From Pseudomonadota bacterium (GTDB lineage Bacteria > Pseudomonadota > Gammaproteobacteria > Steroidobacterales > Steroidobacteraceae), in assembly GCA_016704655.1 (NCBI GenBank), contig JADIZR010000008.1, positions 62,001 through 126,000 of the forward strand: a stretch of 64,000 nt of DNA, in the 5' to 3' direction. A program made the translations under genes and the position numbers. This document shows, piece by piece, positions 27,150 to 34,397 of the stretch (position 1 is its first letter; every line of letters starts with the position of its first letter). Below the pieces are notes generated by a model. It did no database searches, was not told the origin of the DNA, and saw only the letters and a list, made by a program, of their open reading frames with translations.

Positions 27150-28838
27150 ATGCCAATCCGCATTATCCGTGCCTGCCGTAGCGCCCTTGGCGCGATCTTC
27201 CTCGGTTTACTCGTGGCTTGCGCCGCGACGGACCCCGCCGGCCCCGGCGACACGGGCGCTGCAATGTTGCCCGGGGCCCGCCTGGCCGACGCTGAGGCCG
27301 CGTTCGACCGAGGCGATTACCCGGCCGGCGCGCGGCTGTATCGCGAGGCTGCCCAGCGTTCCGACGACGAGCTGATCGCCGAGCAGGCCACGCGTGCAGC
27401 GTTCGATCACACCCAGCTGCAGGAGGCTGCCCTGGCTGCCGGTCGCTGGCTGGAGATCAACCCGACCAGCGAGAACGCGCATCGCTACGCGGGCATTGCC
27501 GCGCTCAAGCTGCATCGGCTCGATGACGCGGAAGCCCAGTTCAGTTACCTGCTCGACACTGTTTACATCAGCCCGGCCGCGGGGTTCCTGGCGTTGCTGC
27601 CCGTGATCGGCGACGAAGGCGTCGCGACCGACGTCATGGAGCTCTTCCGGCGCCTCTCGGCCCGGCACCCGGGCGTCGGCGAAGGACATTACGCGTACGG
27701 CAGCGCGGCGCTGCGGGCCGACAATTTCGCGGCTGCAGAAAAGTCAGCGGAGACCGCGGTCGCCAAGGCGCCGTTCTGGAAACCCGCGAAGATGCTGCTT
27801 GCGCGCACGCGGATTGCGACCGGCAGGGACGAGGAAGGTCTTGCCATCGCGCGCGATCTCGTCACCGCACCCGACGCCGACGTCAGCACGCACCTCGAGT
27901 ACGCGCTGCTGCTGTCGGCGACGGGCCGCGACCAGGAGGCACGAGCCATGCTCACGCCTTACACCACTGGCAAAACCGTGGTGCCGGGAGCGATCCGCAC
28001 ACTGGGCGCGATGGAACTCGATGCCGACAATCTCGACGCGGCGTCGGTGCAATTCGAGAACCTGCTGGCCACGGGCGCGCAGTCGTATGAAGCCTTGTAT
28101 TTCCTGGGCGTGATCGCCGAGCGACGCAAGGACACGGAACGTGCCCTGCGCTATTACTCGCGCGTTGCCGGCGGCGACTACAATCTCGCCGCGCAGCAGC
28201 GGGTGGCGCGCGTCAAGGCCGAGCAGTCCGGCACCGACGCCGGCGTCACTCATCTCGACGAACTCGCCCGCACGCAGCCGCAGCTGGCGCCCGCCGTGTA
28301 TTCGGCGAAGGCAGGCCTGCTGGAGTATCGTGGCGACACGCGCCGCGCCGGGCAGGTTTTCGAGGAAGGCCTGGCGCGTTATCCGGACGCGCTCGAACTG
28401 CGGCTGAATCGCGCATTCTTCCTCGAGCGCACGGGCAAGGAAGACGCTGCTATTCGCGACCTGCGCGCGTTGCTTGCCGAACGTCCCGGGGATGCGCACG
28501 TGCAGAACGCGCTCGGCTACACGCTGGCCGACACCGGCAAGAACCTGCCGGAGGCGCGCGAACTCCTCACGGCTGCACTTGCCCAGTCGCCTGATAACGC
28601 GGCCACGCTCGATAGCATGGGTTGGCTGCTGTATAAGGAGGGCAACTACCCCGCAGCACTCGACCACCTGCAGCGTGCCAGCGAGTCGGGCGCCGACCCT
28701 GAGATCGACCTGCACATCGGCGAGGTGCAGTGGGCGATGGGCGACCAGAAGGCGGCCCGCGCAACGTGGCAAGCGGCGCTCGAGAAAGCTCCCGCGAACG
28801 AGAAGCTGCGCAAGCGCATCGAGCGCGCCGGTCCCTGA
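27150..28838 (+). CDS. Tetratricopeptide-repeat lipoprotein
   Basis: 562 aa. A signal peptide with lipobox (IFLGLLVACAA) is followed by a long solenoid of TPR-like helix pairs through the C-terminus; clear repeats are near ALGYTLADTGKNLPEARELL and SMGWLLYKEGNYPAALDHLQ. TPR lipoproteins are conserved upstream of lolB and ispE in many gammaproteobacteria. Their likely role is as an envelope protein scaffold, but no function can be assigned from sequence. ATG at 27150 is chosen over the frame-opening codon at 27123 because the signal peptide starts there. TATAGT at 27135 would make the message almost leaderless. Confidence 0.85.
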   Translation: MPIRIIRACRSALGAIFLGLLVACAATDPAGPGDTGAAMLPGARLADAEAAFDRGDYPAGARLYREAAQRSDDELIAEQATRAAFDHTQLQEAALAAGRWLEINPTSENAHRYAGIAALKLHRLDDAEAQFSYLLDTVYISPAAGFLALLPVIGDEGVATDVMELFRRLSARHPGVGEGHYAYGSAALRADNFAAAEKSAETAVAKAPFWKPAKMLLARTRIATGRDEEGLAIARDLVTAPDADVSTHLEYALLLSATGRDQEARAMLTPYTTGKTVVPGAIRTLGAMELDADNLDAASVQFENLLATGAQSYEALYFLGVIAERRKDTERALRYYSRVAGGDYNLAAQQRVARVKAEQSGTDAGVTHLDELARTQPQLAPAVYSAKAGLLEYRGDTRRAGQVFEEGLARYPDALELRLNRAFFLERTGKEDAAIRDLRALLAERPGDAHVQNALGYTLADTGKNLPEARELLTAALAQSPDNAATLDSMGWLLYKEGNYPAALDHLQRASESGADPEIDLHIGEVQWAMGDQKAARATWQAALEKAPANEKLRKRIERAGP

Positions 28839-28853
28839 GCCACGGGCACGCAC

Positions 28854-29447
28854 ATGTTCCGCATGCGTCCGTGGTTTGCGGTCCTGGCTGGCGCACTGCT
28901 CGCGACAGGCTGCGCGACTAGTCCCGTCGGCAGCCCGTCCGGAGCGCGTCCGCCCGATCCCGAGCAACTCACGCAATGGCTGGCCAAGGGGCGCATTGCC
29001 CTCGTTGCGCAAGGTGAAGGCGGCAGCGGCAGCTTCGTCTGGCAGCAGCGCTCCGAGCGCACCGAACTCACCTTGCGCGGGCCGTTGGGTGCGGGTGGGC
29101 TGGCGCTGATCACCGACGGCACGACGTTCGAACTGTCGGATGGCGCGGGTCAGCCCCTCAATGGCGAGGCCGCGCGGGCCGAACTCGAGCGCCGACTCGG
29201 CGTGAAGCTGCCCCTGGCCGAACTGCGTTACTGGATGCTCGGTGGGCCGGCGCCGGAAGGTACGGGCAGCGGGCCCGTGCAGACCAGCTCGGGTTCGGTG
29301 CCCGGGTTCGTCCAGGGCGGCTGGGTCGTCAGCTATGAGCAACTGAAATCGCAGGCGGGTTGGAGCCTGCCCGCGCGCCTGACGGCAACGACCAGCGGGG
29401 CGCGGGTGAGGATCATCGTCGACGACTGGATCCTGCCGGCTCCATGA
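28854..29447 (+). CDS. lolB: Outer-membrane lipoprotein receptor LolB
   Basis: 197 aa. Accepts lipoproteins from LolA and inserts them in the outer membrane; itself a lipoprotein (LAGALLATGCATS). Family features are WLAKGRIALVAQGEGGSGSFVWQQ, RTELTLRGPLGAGGLALITD and LAELRYWMLGGPAPEG, with the terminal ARVRIIVDDWIL. A second ATG at 28863 (MRPW) is an equally possible start. Its stop overlaps the ispE ATG (ATGA). Confidence 0.92.
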   Translation: MFRMRPWFAVLAGALLATGCATSPVGSPSGARPPDPEQLTQWLAKGRIALVAQGEGGSGSFVWQQRSERTELTLRGPLGAGGLALITDGTTFELSDGAGQPLNGEAARAELERRLGVKLPLAELRYWMLGGPAPEGTGSGPVQTSSGSVPGFVQGGWVVSYEQLKSQAGWSLPARLTATTSGARVRIIVDDWILPAP

Positions 29448-30334
29448 ACCGCTCGCTGGGACACCCCGCACCATGGCCCGCGCCGGGCAAACTGAACCTG
29501 TTCCTCCACGTCGTGGGGCGCCGGCCGGACGGCTATCACGAGCTGCAGACCGCGTTTCAGTTCATCGACCTGTGGGACTCGATTCGCTTTTACCAGCGCC
29601 CGCCCGGCGTCATTGAAAGGGTCGGCGTTCTCCCCGGGGTCGCAGCCAAGGATGACCTCGTCGTGCGAGCCGCCCACTGTCTGGCCGCCGCCGCGGCGGA
29701 AACCGGGGTGCCTTTGAGGCAGGGAGTGGCAATCGAGGTCGATAAACAGCTCCCAATGGGTGGCGGGGTGGGTGGTGGAAGCTCCGATGCGGCGACAGTT
29801 CTGGTCGGTTTGAACTGCTTATGGGAAACCGGCTTCAGCCGCGAACGCCTGGCCGAGCTCGGCTTGAGCCTGGGCGCCGACATTCCCGTTTTCGTGCAGG
29901 GTCACGCGGCCTGGGCCGAAGGCGTGGGCGAACGGCTGGCGCCGGTCGACTTCCCGGAGCGGGTCTACCTGCTGCTGCAGCCCGAGGTCGCCATCAGCAC
30001 GGCCGAAGTGTTCAAAGCCCCTGAATTGACAAGGGATTCTCCGGTCATCACAATTGCCGGCTTCCTGCAGACCGGCGGTCGAAACGATTGCGAGTCCGTG
30101 GTCCGGCGTCGATACCCGGTCGTCGCTGATGCGCTCGACTGGCTCGGTCGCCATGGACCCGCGCGACTCACGGGCACCGGCTCCTGTGTCTTCGCTCCGA
30201 TGGTTGATTCGACGCATGCGGCCGCTGTGCTCGCGGACAAGCCACCCGAGTGGCGAGGATGGGTTACGCACGGCCTCAACCAGTCGCCGCTCACTGCGCG
30301 TCTGCAGTTCGAGCGCCAGTTCGAGCCGGCGTAA
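29444..30334 (+). CDS. ispE: 4-diphosphocytidyl-2-C-methyl-D-erythritol kinase
   Basis: 296 aa. A GHMP kinase that phosphorylates CDP-ME in the non-mevalonate isoprenoid pathway. The N-terminal APGKLNLFLHVVGRRPDGYHEL, the ATP loop PMGGGVGGGSSDAATVLVGLN and GADIPVFVQGHAAWAEGVGE are diagnostic. ATG at 29444 overlaps the lolB stop; the upstream extension of the frame is a shadow of lolB. tRNA-Gln follows after 56 nt. Confidence 0.95.
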   Translation: MNRSLGHPAPWPAPGKLNLFLHVVGRRPDGYHELQTAFQFIDLWDSIRFYQRPPGVIERVGVLPGVAAKDDLVVRAAHCLAAAAAETGVPLRQGVAIEVDKQLPMGGGVGGGSSDAATVLVGLNCLWETGFSRERLAELGLSLGADIPVFVQGHAAWAEGVGERLAPVDFPERVYLLLQPEVAISTAEVFKAPELTRDSPVITIAGFLQTGGRNDCESVVRRRYPVVADALDWLGRHGPARLTGTGSCVFAPMVDSTHAAAVLADKPPEWRGWVTHGLNQSPLTARLQFERQFEPA

Positions 30335-30390
30335 TGCGGTGGCTGATGGCTTGAGGGCGGTACGACGACGGGCTTGGGCAACGAATGCGT

Positions 30391-30465
30391 TGGGGTGTCG
30401 CCAAGTGGTAAGGCAGCGGGTTTTGATCCCGCCATTCGGAGGTTCGAATCCTTCCACCCCAGCCA
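30391..30465 (+). tRNA. tRNA-Gln (anticodon TTG)
   Basis: 75 nt including an encoded CCA. Acceptor arms TGGGGTG and CACCCCA pair, the anticodon stem GCGGG/CCCGC encloses loop TTTTGAT with anticodon TTG at 30423-30425, and the T arm GGAGGTTCGAATCCTTCC is regular. It lies between ispE and prs as in many gammaproteobacteria. Confidence 0.97.
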
Positions 30466-30491
30466 ACCGAGATTACGGGAGAGGCGCGTAG

Positions 30492-31445
30492 ATGGACGGC
30501 CCCATGATGGCGGTGTTTACGGGCAACGCGAACCCGCAGCTCGCGCAGGACATTGCGCGCTACCTGCAGGTGCCGCTGGGCCGTGCCCACGTTGGTCGCT
30601 TCAGTGACGGCGAAGTCACGGTCGAGCTGATGGAGAACGTGCGCGGGCGCGACGTCTTCATCCTGCAGTCGACGTGCCCGCCGGCGAACGACCACCTGAT
30701 GGAGCTGTTGTTGATGGTGGATGCGTGCCGGCGCGCCTCGGCCGCCCGCATCACCGCGGTGATGCCGTATTTCGGCTACGCCCGCCAGGATCGACGCCCG
30801 CGCGCCACGCGCGTCGCGATCACGGCCAAGGTGGTGGCCAACATGGTCGCCGGCGTGGGCGTGCATCGGATGCTGACGGTCGACCTGCACGCGGACCAGA
30901 TCCAGGGGTTCTTCGACATCCCCGTGGACAACGTGTACTCGTCGCCGGTGCTGCTCGGCGAGGTGTGGCGGCAGAAGTACGCCGACCTGGTGGTGGTGTC
31001 GCCGGACGTCGGTGGCGTGGTGCGTGCACGAGCGATCGCGAAGCGCCTCGACGATGCGGACCTCGCGATCATCGACAAGCGCCGCCCGCGGGCCAACGTG
31101 TCGGAAGTGATGAACATCATCGGCGAGGTCGAGGGCAAGAGCTGCGTCCTCGTCGACGACATGGTGGATACCGCGGGCACGCTGTGTCACGCGGCGAAGG
31201 CGTTGAAGGATCACGGCGCGAAGCGCGTCGCGGCCTACATCACCCACCCGGTGCTCTCGGGCCCTGCGGTGGACCGCATCGAATCGTCGGCCCTCGACGA
31301 GCTGGTGGTGACGGACACGATCCCGCTGCGTGACAACGCGCTGGCGTGCCGCAAGATCCGCCAGTTGTCGGTCGCGGGCCTGCTGGCCGAGACGATGCGT
31401 CGCATACGGGACGAAGAGTCGGTGAGTTCGCTGTACCTGGACTGA
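30492..31445 (+). CDS. prs: Ribose-phosphate pyrophosphokinase (main PRPP synthetase)
   Basis: 317 aa. Makes PRPP from ribose-5-phosphate and ATP for nucleotides, His and Trp. Class I signatures: FSDGEVTVELMENVRGRDVFILQSTCPP, the ATP loop FGYARQDRRPR, DLHADQIQGFFDIPVDN, and the PRPP loop VLVDDMVDTAGT. GAGAGGCG lies 5-10 nt before the ATG at 30492; another Met follows at residue 5 (MMAVF). It is the canonical copy; a divergent paralogue lies at 44712. Repeat island D begins directly at its stop. Confidence 0.96.
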   Translation: MDGPMMAVFTGNANPQLAQDIARYLQVPLGRAHVGRFSDGEVTVELMENVRGRDVFILQSTCPPANDHLMELLLMVDACRRASAARITAVMPYFGYARQDRRPRATRVAITAKVVANMVAGVGVHRMLTVDLHADQIQGFFDIPVDNVYSSPVLLGEVWRQKYADLVVVSPDVGGVVRARAIAKRLDDADLAIIDKRRPRANVSEVMNIIGEVEGKSCVLVDDMVDTAGTLCHAAKALKDHGAKRVAAYITHPVLSGPAVDRIESSALDELVVTDTIPLRDNALACRKIRQLSVAGLLAETMRRIRDEESVSSLYLD

Positions 31446-31564
31446 GTGAGAAGTGATTAGTGAGTAGTGCGCGTGAGGAACGCGGGGCGGCGATTAGGAA
31501 TGATTCGAGCACGGAGGGCACCGCCTGCAGTCCGACTAATCACCAATCCCCCTCACTATCACCC
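31446..31564. repeat. Heptamer inverted-repeat island D (prs-rplY gap)
   Basis: The left array GTGAGAAGTGATTAGTGAGT begins at the base after the prs stop. The right array starts with TCCGACTAATCACCAATCCC (31531) and ends CTCACTATCACCCC. The centre is about 60 nt and holds a stray CGATTAGGAATGATT. This is the most degenerate of the paired islands. It stops about 67 nt before rplY, which keeps its own ribosome-binding site (TGGAG). Confidence 0.8.
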
Positions 31565-31630
31565 CTTCCTGGAGCCGCCGCATTCTGGTCGCGGATGCAA
31601 CGGCATTTTCTGTGCAACTGGAGTTTACAA

Positions 31631-32337
31631 ATGAAGACTGCATTCGAACTCGTCGCCGAGTTCCGTGACGCGCAGGGCAAAGGTGCGAGCCGCCGCCTGC
31701 GTCACGCGAACAAGGTCCCGGCCATCCTCTACGGTGGCCACCGTGATCCGCGCGCGCTGTCGCTCGATCACACCAAGCTGCTGCTGCTGCTCGACAACGA
31801 GCGCTTCTACTCGACGATCATCAACCTGAAGGTCGGCGAGCTGAACCAGGCGGCGATCCTCAAGGACGTGCAGCGTCACCCGGCGAAGAACGCCATCGTG
31901 CACATCGACCTGCAGCGCGTCCTCGACGACGAGAAGATCCGCATCACGATCCCGCTGCACTTCAGGGGCGAGGCCGGTTCGCCGGGCGTCAAGAAGGGTG
32001 GCATCGTTTCGCACCTGCGCAACGAAGTCGAGATCACCTGCCTGCCGAAGGACCTGCCGGAGTTCGTCGAAGTCGACCTGTCGGCCGTCGACCTGAACCA
32101 GATGCTGTACCTCGCCGATCTCAAGGTGCCGGCAGGCGTCGAGATCCCCGAGTTGACGCACGGCCGCAATCCGCCGATCGTCTCGATCCACCAGCGCGCG
32201 CGGCCGAGGAACCGGAAGCCGGGCAGCTGCGCGAACCGGCGGCAGGCGCAGCGGCAGCAGCGGCACCGGCGGCGGGCGCAGCAGGGCCTGCGGCAGCGGC
32301 CAAGCCGGCCGAAGCCAAGAAGGACGCCAAGAAGTAA
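31631..32337 (+). pseudogene. rplY: Ribosomal protein L25 (CTC form) with apparent frameshift in the C-terminal tail
   Basis: L25 binds 5S rRNA. The start MKTAFELVAEFRDAQGKGAS and body (KVPAILYGGHRDPRALSLDH; VHIDLQRVLDDEKIRITIPL; ELTHGRNPPIVSIH) are normal for the TL5/CTC-type L25. At about 32195-32205 (CACCAGCGCGCGCGGCC) the frame should continue as A-R-A-A-E-E-P-E-A-G and an Ala/Pro-rich tail ending AKPAEAKKDAKK and TAA at 32335-32337, but that tail lies in the next frame, consistent with one missing base in the G/C run. As written, the original frame stays open as an Arg-rich stretch and joins pth in frame, giving a 465-codon L25-Pth reading frame. A sequence error or recent mutation is more likely than a genuine fusion. 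Confidence 0.8.
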
Positions 32338-32345
32338 CGCGAATG

Positions 32346-32372
32346 CTCCGGCCGCAGTACAAGCGGCCGGAG
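32346..32372 (+). other. Perfect 10-bp hairpin after rplY
   Basis: CTCCGGCCGC and GCGGCCGGAG are exact complements around a 7-nt loop, starting 9 nt after the expected rplY stop. There is no T-tract, so it may stabilise the rplY 3' end or pause transcription ahead of the terminator that follows. Confidence 0.6.
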
Positions 32373-32376
32373 AGAG

Positions 32377-32416
32377 CGGGCCGCCCTGCAGGGGGGCGGC
32401 CCGATTTTCGTTTTTT
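32377..32416 (+). terminator. Rho-independent terminator between rplY and pth
   Basis: CGGGCCGCCC (32377-32386) and GGGCGGCCCG (32394-32403) pair over a 7-nt loop and are followed by ATTTTCGTTTTTT. Its presence inside the apparent rplY-pth fused frame argues that the two genes are normally separate. Confidence 0.85.
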
Positions 32417-32434
32417 CCAGGCAGAACGATCAAC

Positions 32435-33025
32435 ATGGCCGGCACACCGTTGCAGATCGTGGTCGGGCTCGGCAATCCGGGGCCCGAACACCGGCTCACG
32501 CGTCACAACGCGGGATTCTGGTTCGTCGACGCGCTTGCCTACCGGCACGGCGTGCAGTTCCGTGCGCATGCGCGCTACCAGGGCGAGATCGCCAAGGTCG
32601 TCGTCGAAGGCACCGAGCTGGTGCTGCTGAAGCCGCAGACCTACATGAACCGCAGCGGCCTCTCGATCCGCGCGCTGATGGACTACATCAAGGCACCCGT
32701 GTCGGCAGTGCTCGTCGTGCACGACGATCTCGACCTGCCGTGCGGCGTCGCACGGCTCAAGCTCGGCGGTGGCCACGGCGGTCACAACGGCCTGCGCGAC
32801 GCCATCACCCATTGCGGTGCCGATTTCTGGCGGCTGCGGCTCGGGGTCGGGCATCCGGGTGACAAGTCACAAGTCATCGATTACGTGCTGCAGCGGGCGC
32901 GCCCGGCCGAGGAGAACGCCATCGTCGACGCCATCGACGCCGGCCTCGACTCGCTCACCGTGCTGCTGCGCGATGGCGCCGAAAAGGCGATGAACCGCCT
33001 CCATACAAGAGTGAGTAGCGATTAG
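32435..33025 (+). CDS. pth: Peptidyl-tRNA hydrolase
   Basis: 196 aa. Releases peptides from prematurely dropped peptidyl-tRNA. IVVGLGNPGPEHRLTRHNAGFWFVD contains the catalytic His in RHNAG and the conserved Asn in GNPG. LKPQTYMNRSG, VVHDDLDLP and GGGHGGHNGLRDAI complete the signature. ATG at 32435 is 18 nt after the terminator T-run. The last residues RVSSD and the TAG stop are encoded by the first heptamers of repeat island E, so the natural C-terminus has been altered or trimmed. Confidence 0.95.
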   Translation: MAGTPLQIVVGLGNPGPEHRLTRHNAGFWFVDALAYRHGVQFRAHARYQGEIAKVVVEGTELVLLKPQTYMNRSGLSIRALMDYIKAPVSAVLVVHDDLDLPCGVARLKLGGGHGGHNGLRDAITHCGADFWRLRLGVGHPGDKSQVIDYVLQRARPAEENAIVDAIDAGLDSLTVLLRDGAEKAMNRLHTRVSSD

Positions 33026-33112
33026 CGATTAGAGGGGGCGGCGCCAGACGCTGATCAACACCCACCCCTCACTGTCCACTACTCACTAATCACTAATCAC
33101 TAATCACTTCCT
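33009..33112. repeat. Heptamer inverted-repeat island E (pth-ychF gap)
   Basis: The left array AGAGTGAGTAGCGATTAGCG includes the final sense codons and TAG stop of pth (33023-33025). The right array (33075-33110, CCACTACTCACTAATCACTA onward) ends TCACTTCCT directly before the ychF ATG at 33113. No Shine-Dalgarno sequence is visible before ychF, as with gatB after island A. Confidence 0.9.
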
Positions 33113-34210
33113 ATGGGCATCAAGTGCGGCATCGTCGGTCTTCCCAACGTGGGCAAGTCGACGCTCTTCAACGCGGTCACGCAGGCGCAGAACGCAGCGG
33201 CCGCGAACTATCCTTTCTGTACGATCGACCCGAACGTCGGCGTCGTACCGGTGCCGGACCTGCGCCTGCAGGCGCTTGCCGCGATCGTCAAACCCGAAAA
33301 GATCCTGCCCACCACCGTCGAGTTCGTCGACATTGCAGGCCTCGTGGCTGGTGCTTCGAAAGGTGAAGGACTCGGCAACAAGTTCCTCGCGCACATCCGC
33401 GAGACCGATGCTATTGCGCACGTCGTGCGCTGCTTCGTCAACGACGACATCGTGCACGTCGCAGGCCGCATCGACCCGATCAGTGACATCGACGTCATCA
33501 ATACCGAACTCGCGCTCGCCGACCTCGACACCGTCGAGCGTGCCCACCGCCGCGCCGAGAAGGACGCCAAGGCGGGCGACAAGGACGCCGTGCGCCTGCG
33601 CGACCTGCTGAAGCGCATGCAGGATCACCTCGACGCGGGCAAGCCGGCGCGCACGCTGCCGCTCGACCCGATCGCCGAGCGTCCCCTGCTGCGCGAGTAC
33701 CACCTGATCACGATCAAGCCGCTGATGTACGTGGCCAACGTGGCCGAGGGCGGCTTCGAGAACAATCCGTACCTGGACGCCGTGCGTGAGCGTGCCGCGA
33801 CCGAAGGCGCGGACGTCGTCCCCGTGTGCGCGGCGATCGAAGCGGAGATCGCACAGCTCGACGAAGGCGATCGCCTCGCGTTCCTTGAAGAACTCGGGCT
33901 GCACGAGCCGGGGCTCGACCGCGTGATCCGCGCGGCGTATCACCTGCTCGGCCTGCTGACGTTCTTCACCGCGGGCGTCAAGGAAGTACGTGCGTGGACC
34001 ACGCATGTCGGCGCGCACGCACCGCAGGCGGCCGGCGAGATCCACACGGATTTCGAGAAGGGCTTCATCCGCGCCGAAGTGATCGCCTACAGCGACTTCA
34101 TCGCCTGCAAGGGCGAGCAGGGCGCGAAAGAGGCCGGTAAGATGCGGCTCGAAGGCAAGGAGTACGTCGTCCGCGAAGGCGACGTCATGCACTTCCGCTT
34201 CAACGTCTGA
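33113..34210 (+). CDS. ychF: Redox-regulated ATPase YchF (Obg family)
   Basis: 365 aa. A TRAFAC-class P-loop protein that prefers ATP and associates with ribosomes. G1 is GIVGLPNVGKSTLFNAVT, the switch region includes NYPFCTIDPNVGVVPVPD, G3 is EFVDIAGLVAGASKGEGLGNKFL, and the C-terminal TGS domain shows FEKGFIRAEVIAYSDF and VREGDVMHFRFNV. It lacks the usual GTP-specific NKxD and has NVAEGG instead, as expected for YchF. It follows pth, a conserved gammaproteobacterial pairing. Confidence 0.97.
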   Translation: MGIKCGIVGLPNVGKSTLFNAVTQAQNAAAANYPFCTIDPNVGVVPVPDLRLQALAAIVKPEKILPTTVEFVDIAGLVAGASKGEGLGNKFLAHIRETDAIAHVVRCFVNDDIVHVAGRIDPISDIDVINTELALADLDTVERAHRRAEKDAKAGDKDAVRLRDLLKRMQDHLDAGKPARTLPLDPIAERPLLREYHLITIKPLMYVANVAEGGFENNPYLDAVRERAATEGADVVPVCAAIEAEIAQLDEGDRLAFLEELGLHEPGLDRVIRAAYHLLGLLTFFTAGVKEVRAWTTHVGAHAPQAAGEIHTDFEKGFIRAEVIAYSDFIACKGEQGAKEAGKMRLEGKEYVVREGDVMHFRFNV

Positions 34211-34262
34211 CGCTCACCTCGCCTGCGTGTGCGTTCGGCCGCAGGCCGGGTGAGGGTTTTGG

Positions 34263-34335
34263 CGTCCGATCCGACCTGTCCTGCCGCGCTTGGAAAGGCA
34301 GCCACGCGCGCGCCAGGACAGGTCCGATCGGACAG
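34263..34335. repeat. Imperfect inverted repeat after ychF
   Basis: CGTCCGATCCGACCTGTCCT (34263-34282) is mirrored by AGGACAGGTCCGATCGGAC (34315-34333) with one or two differences. The 31-nt centre is GC-rich. There is no T-tract. It could act as a bidirectional stem between ychF and the convergent minus-strand gene, or be a REP-like unit of a different family. Confidence 0.6.
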
Positions 34336-34397
34336 CCTGCGCCTCGCGCGACCTGTCGCCGCAACCTTCTCCCGCGGACGCGAGCGAGAGAGACGCT

